Notes: generated by a model not told the origin, from the sequence alone. 64,000 nt of DNA from Rhipidocladum racemiflorum (GCA_036346355.1 CM070588.1:18213914-18277913), one strand, 5' to 3'. Shown: positions 34,224 through 45,580, counted from the stretch's first letter. A program made the numbers and translations.

Positions 34224-36300
34224 GTGCTAACGGGTATGTTATGCATTAGTGGGCATTCTGCCAAAGTATTGTTTGACACGAGGGCTTCTCATTCATTTAT
34301 TAGCAACGAGTTCGCCATGCACCATCAGATGAGAGTGAGTAGCAGCGCCACTCCATTTCTTATTGAGGCACCGGGGTCCAGGATGGTGGTGAATCAAGTA
34401 GTTAGGAAGGTGTCAGTGCAAGTTCAAGGGGTTTCTTTCACTGTTAACCTTCTACTCCTTGACCTCCGTGGAATGGATGTCATTTTGGGCATGAATTGGA
34501 TGACGTGACAACAAGCCATCCTGGATTGTTCTCGCTGCACCATCTCGCTAAAGGGACCGAAGGGCGGTTGGCTGACGTTACTTCTTGACGAGGGCAGGGC
34601 CACCCTTTGCTCCCTGAATGGTGCCGAAATCGCGGAGATAGAGTCGGTTTCCGTGGTGTCGGAGTACCCGGATGTGTTCCCAGCGGAATTACCGGGGATG
34701 CCACCTGATCGGGACATCGAATTTGTAGTAGAATTGCAGCCTGGGACCGCTCCAGTCTCCAAACGGCCATATCGAATGTCGCCTAACGAATTGGCTGAGC
34801 TGAAGACTCAATTGAAGGAGTTGATGGACAAGGGCTTCATTCGTCTGAGCTCCTCGCCTTGGGGCTGCTCGGCTCTGTTTGTGACAAAGAAGGACGGCTC
34901 CCTTCGTCTCTGTGTTGATTATCGGCCGTTGAATGCGGTCACTATCAAAAACAAATACCCTCTGCCTCGGATTGATATCCTGTTCGATTAGCTTGCTGGT
35001 GCACAAGTGTTCTCCAAGATTGACCTGAGGCTCTGTTACCATAAGATCAGGATCCGGGCCGAAGACATCCCGAAGACTGCCTTCTCCACCCGATACGGGT
35101 TGTATGAGTACACCGTTATGTCGTTCGGCTTGACGAACGCGCCGGCGTATTTTATGTACCTCATGAACTCCATTTTCATGGAGGAGCTGGATTCCTTTGT
35201 CGTAATCTTCATCGATGACATCCTCATTTATTCAGCCAACGAGGAGGATCATGCCAAGCACCTTAGCGTCGTTCTCGGGAGACTTCAGGAACACCGCCTG
35301 TATGCGAAGTTCAGCAAGTATGAGTTCTGGATAAAGAAGGTATCTTTCTTGGGGCATGTCCTTTCCGAGCAAGGTGTAGCCGTTAACCCGAGTAAGGTGC
35401 AGGATGTGCTCAAGTGGGAACAACCCAAGTCCGTCGCTAAGATTCGCAGTTTTCTTGGGCTAGCTGGCTATTATCGCCGTTTCATTCAGGATTTCTCTAA
35501 GATAGCCAAGCCCATGACAGAGTTACTGAGGAAGGGCACGGAATTCAAGTGGTCAATGGGTTGTGAGCGAGCATTTCAGACTCTAAAGCAGCGCCTCACC
35601 ATAGCTCCAGTCCTCACCCAACCCAATATTCACGAGCCGTTTGATGTGTATTGTGATGCATCTGGCACCGGACTGGGCTGTGTGCTTATGCAGGACAGCC
35701 GAGTTGTCGCTTACGCGTCTCGGCAGCTAAAGCGCCATGAAGAGTACTACCCAACCCATGATTTGGAGCTTGCAGCAGTGGTCCATGGTTTGAAGATTTG
35801 GCGCCACTATCTCCTGGGGAACAAGTGCAACGTCTACACCGATCACAAAAGCCTCAAGTACATCTTCACTCAGGCAGACTTGAATATGAGGCAAAGACGG
35901 TGGCTTGAATTGATAAAGGACTACAATTTGGAAGTCCATTACCACCATGGGAAGGCCAATGTAGTGACTGAAGCATTGAGTCGCAAGGTGCAATGCCATT
36001 GCATCACTCTTCCACCTCGAGGTGCCACTCTTTGTGCCGAGTTTCAGAAGCTCAACCTAGAAATGGTAGAAGAAGGTTTCCTGGCCAATGTGGAATTGAA
36101 GTCCACATTGCTTGGTCAGATTCGGGAGGCTCAGAAGAATGATGAGGGTGTCGCCTAGATTCGCAACAAGGTGAATTCTGGCCAGACTGCCGAGTTCCGT
36201 TTGGATGATCAAGGAACCTTGTGGTTCGGCAAGCGCGTAGTCGTCCCCGATGACCAAGAGCTGAAATGGGGGATTCTAGATGAAGCCCATAACTCGTTGC
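34224..36300 (+). pseudogene. pol: Ty3/gypsy pol: protease, reverse transcriptase, RNase H, broken
   Basis: One reading frame carries three domains in gypsy order. Protease: the active-site triplet at 34275 reads D-T-R instead of D-T-G. Reverse transcriptase: LRLCVDYRPLN region, first catalytic Asp at 35022 and the FIDD form of the YxDD box at 35208-35219. RNase H: acidic residues at 35655 (YCDASG), 35766 (LELAAV) and 35841 (YTDHKSL). In-frame stops lie at 34506 (TGA), 34989 (TAG) and 36156 (TAG). The longest unbroken part is 35007-36158. It is a typical plant chromovirus pol, now a pseudogene. Confidence 0.93.
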
Positions 36301-37535
36301 TCACATCCACCCGGGGAGCAACAAAATGTACCAAGACCTGAAGCGACAATTCTGGTGGACTGGCATGAAGCACGAGATTGCTCGTTATGTGACTGAGTGC
36401 GATGTCTGCAATAGGGTAAAGGTCGAACATCTCAAGCCAGCTGGTGCTCTTCAACTGCTACCCATTCCGAGCTGGAAGTGGGAAGATATCAGCATGGATT
36501 TCATTACCGGCTTGCCTTTGACTTCTACGAGTCACGACTCGATATGGGTGATTTTCGATTGGTTGACCAAGTCTGCACACTTCCTAGCCGTTCGCACCAC
36601 CTATCGAGCGCCGAGGTATGCGGAGCTGTACATAAATCGGATCGTGTGCCTTCATGGAGTGCCAAAGCGGATAGTTTCAGATCGGGGCTCACAGTTTGTC
36701 TCCAGTTCTGGAGGAGTCTGCATGAGGCACTGGGCACGAAGCTACTCCACAGCTCAGCGTATCACCCTCAAACTAACAGCCAGACCGAGAGGGTCAATCA
36801 GATCCTCGAGGATATGCTGAGGGCGTGTGTACTATCTTATGGGAAGAAGTGGGAAGAATGTCTCCCATATGCCGAGTTTGTATATAATAACAGCTACCAA
36901 ACCAGCATCAAAATGTCCCCTTTTGAGGCACTTTATGGTCGTAGCTGCAGAGCACCTCTCAACTGGTCCGAGAGTGGGGAGCGTTCATTTCTTGGGCCTG
37001 AACTGGTCATGCAGGCCGAAGAGAAAGTGAGGGTCATTCAAGAGAATTTGAGAGTAGCACAGTCCCGGCAGAAGAATTATGCCGATCGCCGTAGGAGACC
37101 TCTCTCCTTCGATGTTGACGACTTCGTCTATCTGAAGGTATCTTCTCTCTGAGGCACTCGCCGGTTCGGGATTAAGGGAAAACTGGCACCTCGTTACATA
37201 GGGCCATTCCGAGTCCTTAAGAAGCGTGGTCAGGTTGCATATCAGCTAGGGCTTCCTCCCACACTCGAGATGGTCCACAATGTCTTCCATGTCTCCCAAT
37301 TGAAGAAGTGTCTCCGTACTCCTTTCGAGTCACTTGAAGTGGATGACCTCGGAGTTGCGCCTGAACCGGATCTGTCCTATCAAGAGCATCCGATTCGGGT
37401 TCTAGAAAGAGCAGAACGCAAGACTCGACGGAGAACACTAAAGTTCTACAAGATTCAGTGGAGCAATCATACTGAGGATGAGGCTACTTGGGAACCCGAG
37501 GATCGCCTAAAGACCGAGTATCCTGAGTTCTTCAA
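36301..37535 (+). pseudogene. pol: Ty3/gypsy integrase with C-terminal chromodomain, broken
   Basis: Follows RNase H without a separate start. The zinc-binding part ends YVTECDVCNRVK. Catalytic D, D and E are at 36497 (SMDFITGLP), 36680 (VSDRGSQF) and 36787 (TERVNQ). A frameshift lies near 36300-36325, a one-base deletion near 36706 separates the last Glu from the two Asp, and a stop is at 37150. The C-terminus (about 37384-37535) reads as a chromodomain, with HPIRVLERAERKTRRRTLKF and DEATWEPED motifs, which places the element among chromoviruses, probably Tekay/Del. The very end is replaced by a Helitron. Confidence 0.92.
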
Positions 37536-37785
37536 TCTCTACTATATAAAGTGAGAGTTTCTTCCCACGTCACATTAATTGCCCTGCTTAATTGCCCTAC
37601 TTAATTGCCCTGCTTAATTGCCCTACGTAAGAAACGAAGAGTTGCTTTAATTAGCCAGCTTTTGCAAGAAACAAAGCATTAAAGATAGATGTTTGATCTT
37701 ATGAAATAGTATTTTTTTATTTTTTTAATCTTTATTTTTCGTTATCAATTTTGTTTTTCATAGCAACGCACGGGCATATAACTAG
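37536..37785 (+). mobile_element. Mini-Helitron (non-autonomous, 250 bp)
   Basis: Starts TCTCTACTATATAAAG and ends GGGCATATAACTAG, inserted between A (37535) and T (37786), with no target duplication: the hallmarks of Helitrons (5' TC, 3' CTRR, A/T target). The 3' end has the GCAACGCACGGGC tract I associate with grass Helitrons. Inside are four 13-bp units TTAATTGCCCTRC (37575-37626) and an AT-rich run. It supplies the last codons and stop of the pol frame; removing it leaves an earlier-style stop a few codons on. Confidence 0.75.
37575..37626 (+). repeat. 13-bp tandem repeat, 4 units
   Basis: TTAATTGCCCTGC and TTAATTGCCCTAC alternate, four units in all, inside the mini-Helitron. Confidence 0.92.
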
Positions 37786-37910
37786 TGCTATGTAAGTACT
37801 AGTGTGCCATCTTTGGCGATGAGGGGCATATCGATTAGGGCACGACTGTCCGGTTCGTTTTCGTTCTATTCCGCCTGTACACTTGTTCTGAATCTCGGGG
37901 CGAGATTCCC

Positions 37911-37926
37911 TTAAGGGGGAAGGGTT
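37911..37926 (+). other. Polypurine tract of the gypsy element
   Basis: TTAAGGGGGAAGGGTT immediately before the LTR start TGTCAAGG. The preceding TCGGGGCGAGATTCCCTTAA is typical of plant chromovirus 3' ends. Confidence 0.85.
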
Positions 37927-38173
37927 TGTCAAGGCCCCAAAACTTCAAAAATTCTGGGACATCCGGAGTATCCGGATCAACATCCGGAATGTCCGGACAT
38001 AACCCGGAATGTCCGGATATATTGTCCGGAGTATACGGATTGACTTGACTGAGCGCCTCAACCCGGAGTATCCGGACCAAATTGTCCGGAGTGTCCGTGT
38101 TGGCTACCGAAGACCCCAACACGGAGTCTCCGGGTTAAACATCCGGAGTGTCCGGATCGTGTGGGGGGTTTTG

Positions 38174-38180
38174 TATAAAA
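38174..38180 (+). promoter_or_regulatory. TATA box of the gypsy 3' LTR
   Basis: TATAAAA in the same context as in the 5' LTR, just downstream of the CCGGA palindrome array. Confidence 0.68.
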
Positions 38181-39056
38181 GTCCCATTTCGTGGTTTCAC
38201 TCCCTTCCCTTCTTCTGCACTTGTCCTCCACCCATCCCGTGCGTCTCCTCCACCCCAACCTCGTCTCCGGTGAGCCCTCCACTCCGGCGACCTCCCGTGG
38301 CTCCTCCCAGGTGGCTTCTCCATCCCGGTGACCTCGAGCTCCTCCCCAAGACGGTGTCCTCTTGGCTCAACCCGGCTTCCCCTCCCTCTCCTTCATCCCC
38401 ATTAAAGGTGAGATCTTTTCTTGGACTCCACTCGTGGGTCCTCGAGTTCTAGGGTTTCCTTAGGAGTTGGTTTTGGGGGCTAGGGTTGTAGATTTGGGGT
38501 TGGGGGTAAACTTTGGAAGTGTTAGTGTTTTGGGGTTGATTGGATGTGGGTTGGTTTGGGCAATGTTGGGTGTTAGGGTTGTGGATCGGGGTTAGATTTT
38601 GCCGTTCTAAGCATCGGATTGGGTTTTGGTTGGAGATGTTAAGAATGAGCCCCGTTCGTCGTGGTTGAGCTAGCTCGGAGCTTCTCCGACTCGACCGCGT
38701 GTTAGGAAAGGGGTAGATCGGGTTCTCGTGGTGCCGTAGAGCTCGGTGGCACCTCGATCCCTCGCTCTGATTGGGCGACATACGCCAGGTCCGGAGTGTC
38801 CGGGCGGACGGTCCGGAGTGTCCGGATTGCCCGGACTGTCCGGACATTAAACCCGGACTGTCTGGGTTCACCTGGTCTGTCCGGGTTATGTTGGTCGGTC
38901 CGATTGCGTCATTTCGTCGGGGGTTTTTCATACTAGTTGTTTCATTGCATGGCATGCATCTTATTGTTGCATATTATTCGTGTATAGAACGAAACCGCGG
39001 AGGGTGATACCGCCGTGGTCGAGGGAGTTGCCGAGGGGCAAGTCGCTGTCGATCCG

Positions 39057-39982
39057 TGATGGGGTGTAGAGGGATGCCCGAACTTCCGTCAGGTGGAGGA
39101 TAAGTTGATTAGGCGGCGCGAGACACACACGATCCGGCTTCTTGATCGACACGATCAAAAACCCCTGCAATCGCAGCACCACGCGTCCTCTGGTTATCAA
39201 CCGTGCGCTGCCCGGTTGACCTCGCCACGAAGGCTAATCCCTGCCAATGAATCGAGAACACAAGCAAGAACAAGAAAGATGCAACTGAATTTGAAATTGA
39301 GGATGAAGCTCACGAGTTGGGGTCTCACAAACCGATGAACGGCAACACTGTTCAAAAACATAATTAATCTAAGCAAAACCCGAGTCAAACCCTAGCGGCG
39401 GCTACTGGATATAAAGGCTAGGGGACGTCCTAGAAACCCTAGACGTGTCCGTGATGGACTCCAACACGATACATGGGCCAACGGCCCAAATTGGTGACGC
39501 AGCACCCTGGGACAGATTCTGTCTGCCAGCTTGCAACGTAAATTCCCGTCGACTCCGAAGTCCAAATGACCTGAAACTGGTGCCATTGTAAATTTTATCT
39601 CCTTAACTTTCTATGCATATGTGGATCATCAAAATCGGAGCCCGTTTGTGGCCTGGGCGACGATTTTATTGAACACTGCTCCTAGTGGCCGAGGTAGTCG
39701 ACTCCGAGATGAATTGAACTTCCAACTTGACTTGGACACCCTCCTTGCCTCCCTCCTGGTCCTTGCTGGTTTCCAAGGCCTTCATGGTCCTCTCCAAAGT
39801 TCCTAAGTACAAGATAATCAATAATATCATTAGGTAGCATACCATCCTCACAAGTATCTGCACGGGCACTTAGGAACGAGCTCACCTGTTGATTCAATTG
39901 CCGTGCTCGTGCTCTTGTGATGGGTCCTTGCATCACAACTGGAGGAGGCTCGGTCGTATGCATAGGAGTGATGTCCTCATCA
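39057..39982 (-). mobile_element. 926-bp LTR-like insertion with a polyprotein C-terminus
   Basis: Begins TGATG and ends CATCA, flanked by a 5-bp duplication ATCCG (39052-39056 and 39983-39987). The other gypsy LTR has the empty site. Short inverted TG/CA ends plus a 5-bp duplication indicate a solo LTR or a very small LTR element. On the minus strand a frame begins in the terminal bases and includes GPITRARARQLNQQVSSFL (about 39935-39880), a motif I know from the ends of plant retroelement polyproteins, so the LTR seems to overlap the coding end of its parent. No second LTR copy or PBS seen. Confidence 0.8.
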
Positions 39983-41638
39983 ATCCGCAAGCAGAAGAGC
40001 AAGGCAAGCACCTAAGCATCTTGAACCCCGTATGAATATATTTTTGAGAATAAATTGCTAAATTGTGGGTTATGTATTGCATTAGGAGTTGACTGTGGGA
40101 TAGGACTAGACCCTATTTGCTGCACTTACACTTGTTGATAATTGTTCAATATTTTCCTTGGAGCTAATATGGGTAATATAATGAGTACGCGCTTAGTTTG
40201 CTTAGGTATCGGGTTGGGCCAAGTGGTGGATGGTTCCACTTCTTGTGGTGTTACACTTTACAATCTCTGGAATGGTTGGTTGTGGTTATGTCGTGGAAAA
40301 AGGCATAATTGGAGACCAGGCGGGCGAAATAGGTATTTGGGTAAGGAGACTCAAATGTGGTAGTCCCGCCTGAGTCAGCTAAGGGCAGATTCGATGTGGT
40401 ACCATGGCTAAGCACCATTAGGTTGATCACATGCCCGATTATGGTACAGTAAGCCGCTCTTTCATCGCATGTCGTTCGATGATCCATGCCCTCATGCGGT
40501 TGGACGTGGTTGAGGGCGAGCCCTAGGCCGACTCTCGAGCGCCAAGCCGGGCTTGGGGCTGCTCGAGGGGGTGCTAGGTTTTCGGGCCGCATGAAGATGC
40601 CTCAACGAATGGGTATGGGTATGGATGGGAGGGGGTTGACATGAGGTTCCATCGTGGCACATGTCGTGTGGTCAATGCTTCCCTGCAGGGTTAATTAAGC
40701 GATTCGAATTGCCGCGCTCTTGGATATGAGCACGCTTGGTCACTGCTATTACACGTAGTAACAACTTGAACTGAAGTTCGCCGTTGGGCTTGAGCTCGAA
40801 ATGAATGTGGGAAATTGTTGTGAATTGCTAGATGTTAACTTCACCTAGTGGTAGATGCTGTTACAACCGCATTGAAATTGTGAATTGAGTAGTTTAAGTA
40901 ACTAAACAACAAATGGTAAGCTTTTTCGCAAACGTTTACCTTGAGCTTAATTCCTTGCTACATCCAAATGCATATTCTTTCGGAGTCGGTCGTATATGGA
41001 CCATGGGTAAGACTTGCGAGTACCTTCTGTACTTAGGCTTCTGCTTTTGTGGTCTTGCAGGTGAGGATCCAGCGGGGTGTGAGTTTTTCCCCTACTGTCT
41101 GTCGGTGACCGGGCGGGGCACCGAGTAGAGGCTGACGACGCTTGTACGCCCGAAAGTGTTCAGGGCATGACACTTTTGGAGGAGTTTTACTTTTTGTTGT
41201 ATAGGGCAGGGTTGGATCTTTTGTTGTATGGATGCGCTTGTGTTTTTAAATGCCATCTCGTTCTCTTTCATTTTGTCTTGTGGGTGCGTTTGTTTGGTCA
41301 TCCTTGGGCTTCCGTGTGCCGTGTTGTGTGTTTTGTTGCTTCCGCGATTATTGCGCCTCTGGTGGTGAGGTTTGGGGCTCGATGCCCCTTTGTGCGAATT
41401 GAATTTTGATATGGCATTGGGGACCGGTATGTGGGGATCCTGGGCGAGTTTCGGATTGCATACCGGGGGTATACCGGGGTTGTTGTCGAGTCGTTTGGAT
41501 GTTTGTAGAGTTGTCTCGATTGGGCTTGGGTACTAGCATCGGGTTCACCTCTGGTGAATTGTTGCTAGGATCCGAATCCGACGGGAGCAACTGTTCATCC
41601 AACAACTCGAGGACGATCTGGGCGGCTCCTCTCAGGGC

Positions 41639-41650
41639 TGGTATCAGAGC
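41639..41650 (+). other. Second primer binding site (initiator-Met tRNA)
   Basis: TGGTATCAGAGC after the 3' LTR. A complete element would end at the LTR, so this shows that another 5' LTR-leader-gag unit starts here. Confidence 0.92.
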
Positions 41651-41971
41651 AAGGCGCACAAAGACGGACCCCAACTTGACGACCAGTTAGGAGATCGTTT
41701 AGGATTGTCATAATGCATTAGGTAGAAGGTAGTATTTATCCCCGCCTTGTAGTTGTGAGTGGTGAGTGTGAGGGTTACGTTGGAATCGTGCATTTCATGT
41801 CATGTCATGCATGTGCATGGCCATCTGCATCATGAATTGTGTTTGTTTGGGTATAATAGACTAATTGGACTTCAGTGCGGAGTGCTACAGTCTGACTTGG
41901 GGGTTTTGCCTCGTGGGTTTGTTTAGTTTAGGACATGTTCCCTCCTGTGGGTCTAACTCTTGTTGTCTAAC

Positions 41972-42826
41972 ATGATTAACGACAGAATGAGGACCCGCAG
42001 TGGTTTGGGAGGTGATGATGGCGCTGGGCGATCACAGCCTGGCGGTAGCGATCCGCCTCCTCCTCCCAATCTTTTGGACGTCTTGCTGCGCTCAGAGCAG
42101 AACCAGGAGACCACCAACCGGATTCTCGAGATGTTGGACATCCTGGGCCCGTTCCCGCGGGCCACAGGGGGCTACACCCATCTGTTCGTCACCATTGAGA
42201 AGTTTACCAAGTGGGTGGAAGCCGAAGTAGTAAGGGTGATTACTGCCGCCGCCGCCATCAAGTTCATGAAGGGAATATTCAGCCGCTTTGGGGTTGCCAA
42301 CCGCATCATCACCGATAATGGCACACAGTTCACCAGCACTGCCTTCTTGGGTTTCTGTGAAGAAATGGACACCAAGGTTTGTTTTGCCTCGGTGGCCCAC
42401 CCAAGGAGTAATGGCCAAGTTAAGCGGGCCAATGCTCTGGTGCTGAAGGGCCTTAAAACCAGGGCATTTGATCGACTCCATAAGTGCGGAACGCGGTGGA
42501 CTGAAGAGCTCCCGGCTGTTTTGTGGTCGCTTCGCACCACCCCCAGCCGGGCCACTGGAGAAACTCCTTTCTTCCTGGTCTACGTCGCGGAAGCAGTCCG
42601 GCCTTCGGAGCTGGCAAAAGTGGAACCAATAAGTGAGCGCGGCGGGCAGGGTTGGGCGATCGGGCGGCTAGTTTGGCATGGTTCTCAACACGGTCATGAC
42701 GCTCCGGACGTCCCCGTGAGAAACGGCGACTTAAACACTGCTACCGAGAGCCTACTACCCTGCCACACCTCACCTAGTGTTCGGTCCCAAGAGACCGCGA
42801 GAGTAGTTAATTTCACAAGGTCCTAA
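41972..42826 (+). pseudogene. Chimeric ORF: gypsy gag N-terminus fused to Tat-type integrase core
   Basis: A single open frame of 284 codons. Residues 1 to about 54 equal the start of the gag at 33110. At about 42134-42139 the frame passes without a break into a different integrase starting LDILGPFP, typical of Tat-lineage gypsy elements. Catalytic positions: Asp at 42137 and Asp at 42314 (TDNGTQF) are present; the Glu position at 42422, exactly 35 residues on, reads Lys (GQVKRAN). After about codon 222 (from 42640) similarity ends and the frame continues by chance. Probably the product of a deletion joining two neighbouring elements, not a gene. Confidence 0.82.
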
Positions 42827-43065
42827 GGGTCCTGAGATGGCGGTATTCCGGCGCGACGGTCTCGAACCGTGCATCCCGACTAACCATTAAAACGCGCGGT
42901 TGCCTGTTCGCTCATGCAGAACCAGCAAAGTGGGGCGCACAGACAGACATTCAAGCATAAGACGTGTAAAGGGGAGCCTATGCATTTGTAAGTAAGGACT
43001 AACTTGCAGGAGTTTTTCTTACAGACAAAGACAAAACAAAAGACAAAAATCTAAGTCGAGGGTCT
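42640..43065. other. Tat remnant, no gene recognised
   Basis: Degenerate DNA between the integrase core and the antisense gene. In Tat elements the integrase C-terminus would lie here, but I cannot recognise it. On the minus strand GGTTCGAGACC near 42855-42870 resembles a tRNA/SINE B box, without convincing surroundings. Confidence 0.5.
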
Positions 43066-45462
43066 TCACTCCTCGCCCGCCGCAGCTTCCGCGGCCTCCT
43101 GGTCCTCTGCCGGACCGCCATCCAGCCCATGAGCCACGTCCTTGGCCACCATTTCCAGCGCCGGATTAACCATCTCCAGCTGCCCGGCGACCTGTTCAGC
43201 GGTATCGTGGACCAACACCTCTGCGCGGGCCTAGTCCACTTCCACCCCCTGGATGGCAACCAGGCGATCGAAGTTCGCGTCCCGGCTGGCGCAGCACGCT
43301 AGCACGTACTTCGCCGTGGCCGCCGCGACTGCACGCCCTTCTTCGCTGGACCGGGTGGCTAAGGCGGCGGGCATCAGGGTGAGGCGGCCCCATGCAGAAG
43401 GCTGCTCAATAGGAGGCGTAGTGCCGTGCCCGCTGCTCAATAGGAGGCGGCTGCTCCAGCCCCAGCGGCGCAAAGCTGGCCACCATCCGGTCGAAGGCAG
43501 GGCGCAGCATGGAGGTGGTCTCGGCCTCTGCGCGGAGCTGGTCACTCCCCTCCGCGTCGCGCTCCCTGGTGAGCGCCTCGACATGTAGTGCTCCTTGAGC
43601 CCTCTCCTGCTGCAGCTCCTGCTCCAACCGCACCGCCTGGCTGCGCCAGTCCTGCGCCTCCTTGCGGAGTTGGTTTATCTCCACGGCGGCCTCCCTCAGC
43701 TTCTCCTTGCTCGTCGCTAGGCAGCTGCTCACGCTGGAGTGAAGCTCGCTGAGGGCAGCCAGCAGGGCGTCCACGTCCGCCGAGGGAACTATAGCGGTGG
43801 GGGCCTCCACGGTGGGCTGCAAGCCCAACTCACCCTCGGTCGGCGCGGTGATCGTCCCCATGGCGTCTGCTGGGTGGTCACCCACGTCGCCCTGTGGCTC
43901 CCCCACCACAACTGGCGATGTTGCGGCCGCTGCGGTCCCCTGATCGCCTCCAGCTGGGGCGCTTGAAGTAGCCGCCCTAAAGAAGACAAAAAGGAGGTAA
44001 GCCTTCCAGATTAAAAGAACTTAACATTTGTTGTGCTTTGGTTTAAGTACCCGCAGGAAGTCTCCTGAAACGCGACGCGGCCGAAGGGAGGTTCAGCACC
44101 CTCCGCGGCGCCGGCGGATCAACCTGCGCCGGCGACGGAAGAGGAAGGATCGGTGCTAGCGGCGGCGGGGAAGGATCGGTGCCAGCGGCGGCGGCGGATC
44201 GACCTGCGCCGGTGGCGGCAGAGGAAGGATCGGTGCCAGTGGGTCTATGGTCGGAGCAGCGTCAACATCAACCACCTCGATGGGAGCAGTTGAAGTTGCA
44301 GCTGCGGCCGCCGTAGAGCTCCCCGCCCCGGTTGAGCCTTACGGGGCGGTCGAGGTCGCCGCATCCCCTGGCGAGGCGCAAACCCTCTTGGGGCTGGTGC
44401 TAGGGGCGTCATCGTCGGCGGGGCATTTGCCCCTTCCCTGGTCGCCAGCCCCAGGAGGGTCCCGGATCGTCAAGGCCCTTGGGCGTGGTGTGTTCACCGG
44501 TTCCGTGGCGTCCATAATGAGCGTGGCACGGGTGATCGCCACGGGTTCCCGGGGCTCCACGAGGCAAAGCGGGAGTGCACCCGTCAGGAAAGGCGGGACG
44601 ACGCTGGGGGCGCCCAATTGCCCCATCCAGGCATCGACTTTAGAAGGGGATAAGTCCCTTGCAGCTGTTAGAAAGTAAAAAAGAAAGAAGAATGTCTTCA
44701 ACTCGGCAGCAGTTGCCAAAATCACTAAGAAGGGGGGACAAGAAGCCTACCTCCGGAAACCGTCTGGGTTACGTCATCAAGGCCCATATATTGCCAGGCC
44801 GGGCGGGCACGGCGGCGCAGGGGGCTAATCCTCCGAGAAATGAAGTCTCGGAGAACCATACCTCCGTCAGGCCCGCTGTCCGCAGCTGGTCCACGCGGGC
44901 CAGCCTCGTCCGGAGCTCGGGCGTCTCGTCGACCTGCGCTCCCCAGATGGGGTTGCTGACCGCCGGCCCGGTCGGCAACTCCAGGACCTCTATGCCGCTG
45001 TCATCCGCGACATACAGCCACTCGTTGTGCCAGGTCTGCCAGTTGGACCTAAGATCCAATTGGATGTAGCGCGAAGCTGCGCCATCTCGGAGGCGAAAGT
45101 GGCAGCACCCCGACGGGATGGAAGGATCCCTGGCCGCACGCAGGGCGTAGAAAAAGCGAAAAAGAGGAAGATTGGGGGCCACTCCCACGAACATTTCGCA
45201 GAAGTAGGCGAGGACAGCAAGGAGGATGATGAATGTTGTGGATAGAGTAGAAGTTGAGGACAGAAATGTAGAAGTCAGAAACCGGCGGGAGTAGGCCCGC
45301 CAGCATCGCCCAGCCGAAGAAGATCACTTCTCCCGGGTGGCAGCCGGGCGCTGTGGTCCCGGCACGGACGTTGAGGGAGCCGCCGGAGATATACCGAGAA
45401 AACCTCGCGGCGTCTGTTTCCTCGACGGTCGACGGCGGAAGCAAAGGTGCCAGAGGTGCCAT
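43066..45462 (-). pseudogene. Antisense extra gene of a Tat-type element (Transposase_28-like plus coiled coil), broken
   Basis: Lies between integrase and LTR on the strand opposite to pol, as in RIRE2-like Tat elements of grasses. ATG at 45462; stop at 43066-43068. The N-terminal part (about 45462-44770) resembles the plant 'putative gypsy type transposon' family (PF04195), with GEVIFFGWAMLAGLLPPVSDF, FVGVAPNLPLFRFF and SNWQTWHNEWLYV segments, split by a frameshift near 45225. Probable introns are 44750-44665 and 44050-43977. The C-terminal part (about 43910-43470) is a Leu/Glu/Gln-rich coiled coil (LRKEAQDWRSQAVRLEQEL). Several stops interrupt the middle. The role of such proteins is unknown. 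Confidence 0.75.
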
Positions 45463-45570
45463 CTGAGCAAAGGAGGCGATGTGCAAGACTGAGGCAGTTC
45501 GCAAGAAGGACGATTGAAGGTTTAGCAGATGAATGAGACTGAAATAAAGAAACCGCTTCACCCGTGCCAA

Positions 45571-45580
45571 CTTATTTATA
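45571..45580 (-). promoter_or_regulatory. TATA box for the Tat antisense gene
   Basis: On the minus strand TATAAATAAG lies about 109 bp upstream of the ATG at 45462, so the antisense gene may have had its own promoter rather than using an LTR. Confidence 0.55.

Larger units (their letters stand above)
37927..41634 (+). repeat. 3' LTR of the gypsy chromovirus (with nested insertion)
   Basis: 3708 bp, of which 931 is a nested insertion plus its duplicated target. The LTR itself is about 2.78 kb, starting TGTCAAGGCCCC and ending CTCTCA. It keeps about 305 bp (roughly 40790-41095) deleted in the 5' LTR. TATA is at 38174-38180, with palindrome arrays on both sides. A primer site and gag leader follow it, so it also stands at the 5' side of a second, truncated unit. 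Confidence 0.85.

Noticed and set aside
42845..42900. Possible tRNA or SINE (GGTTCGAGACC B-box on minus)
   Set aside because: The T-arm can form only in part, no A box or acceptor stem fits, and no poly-A or SINE-like end is seen.
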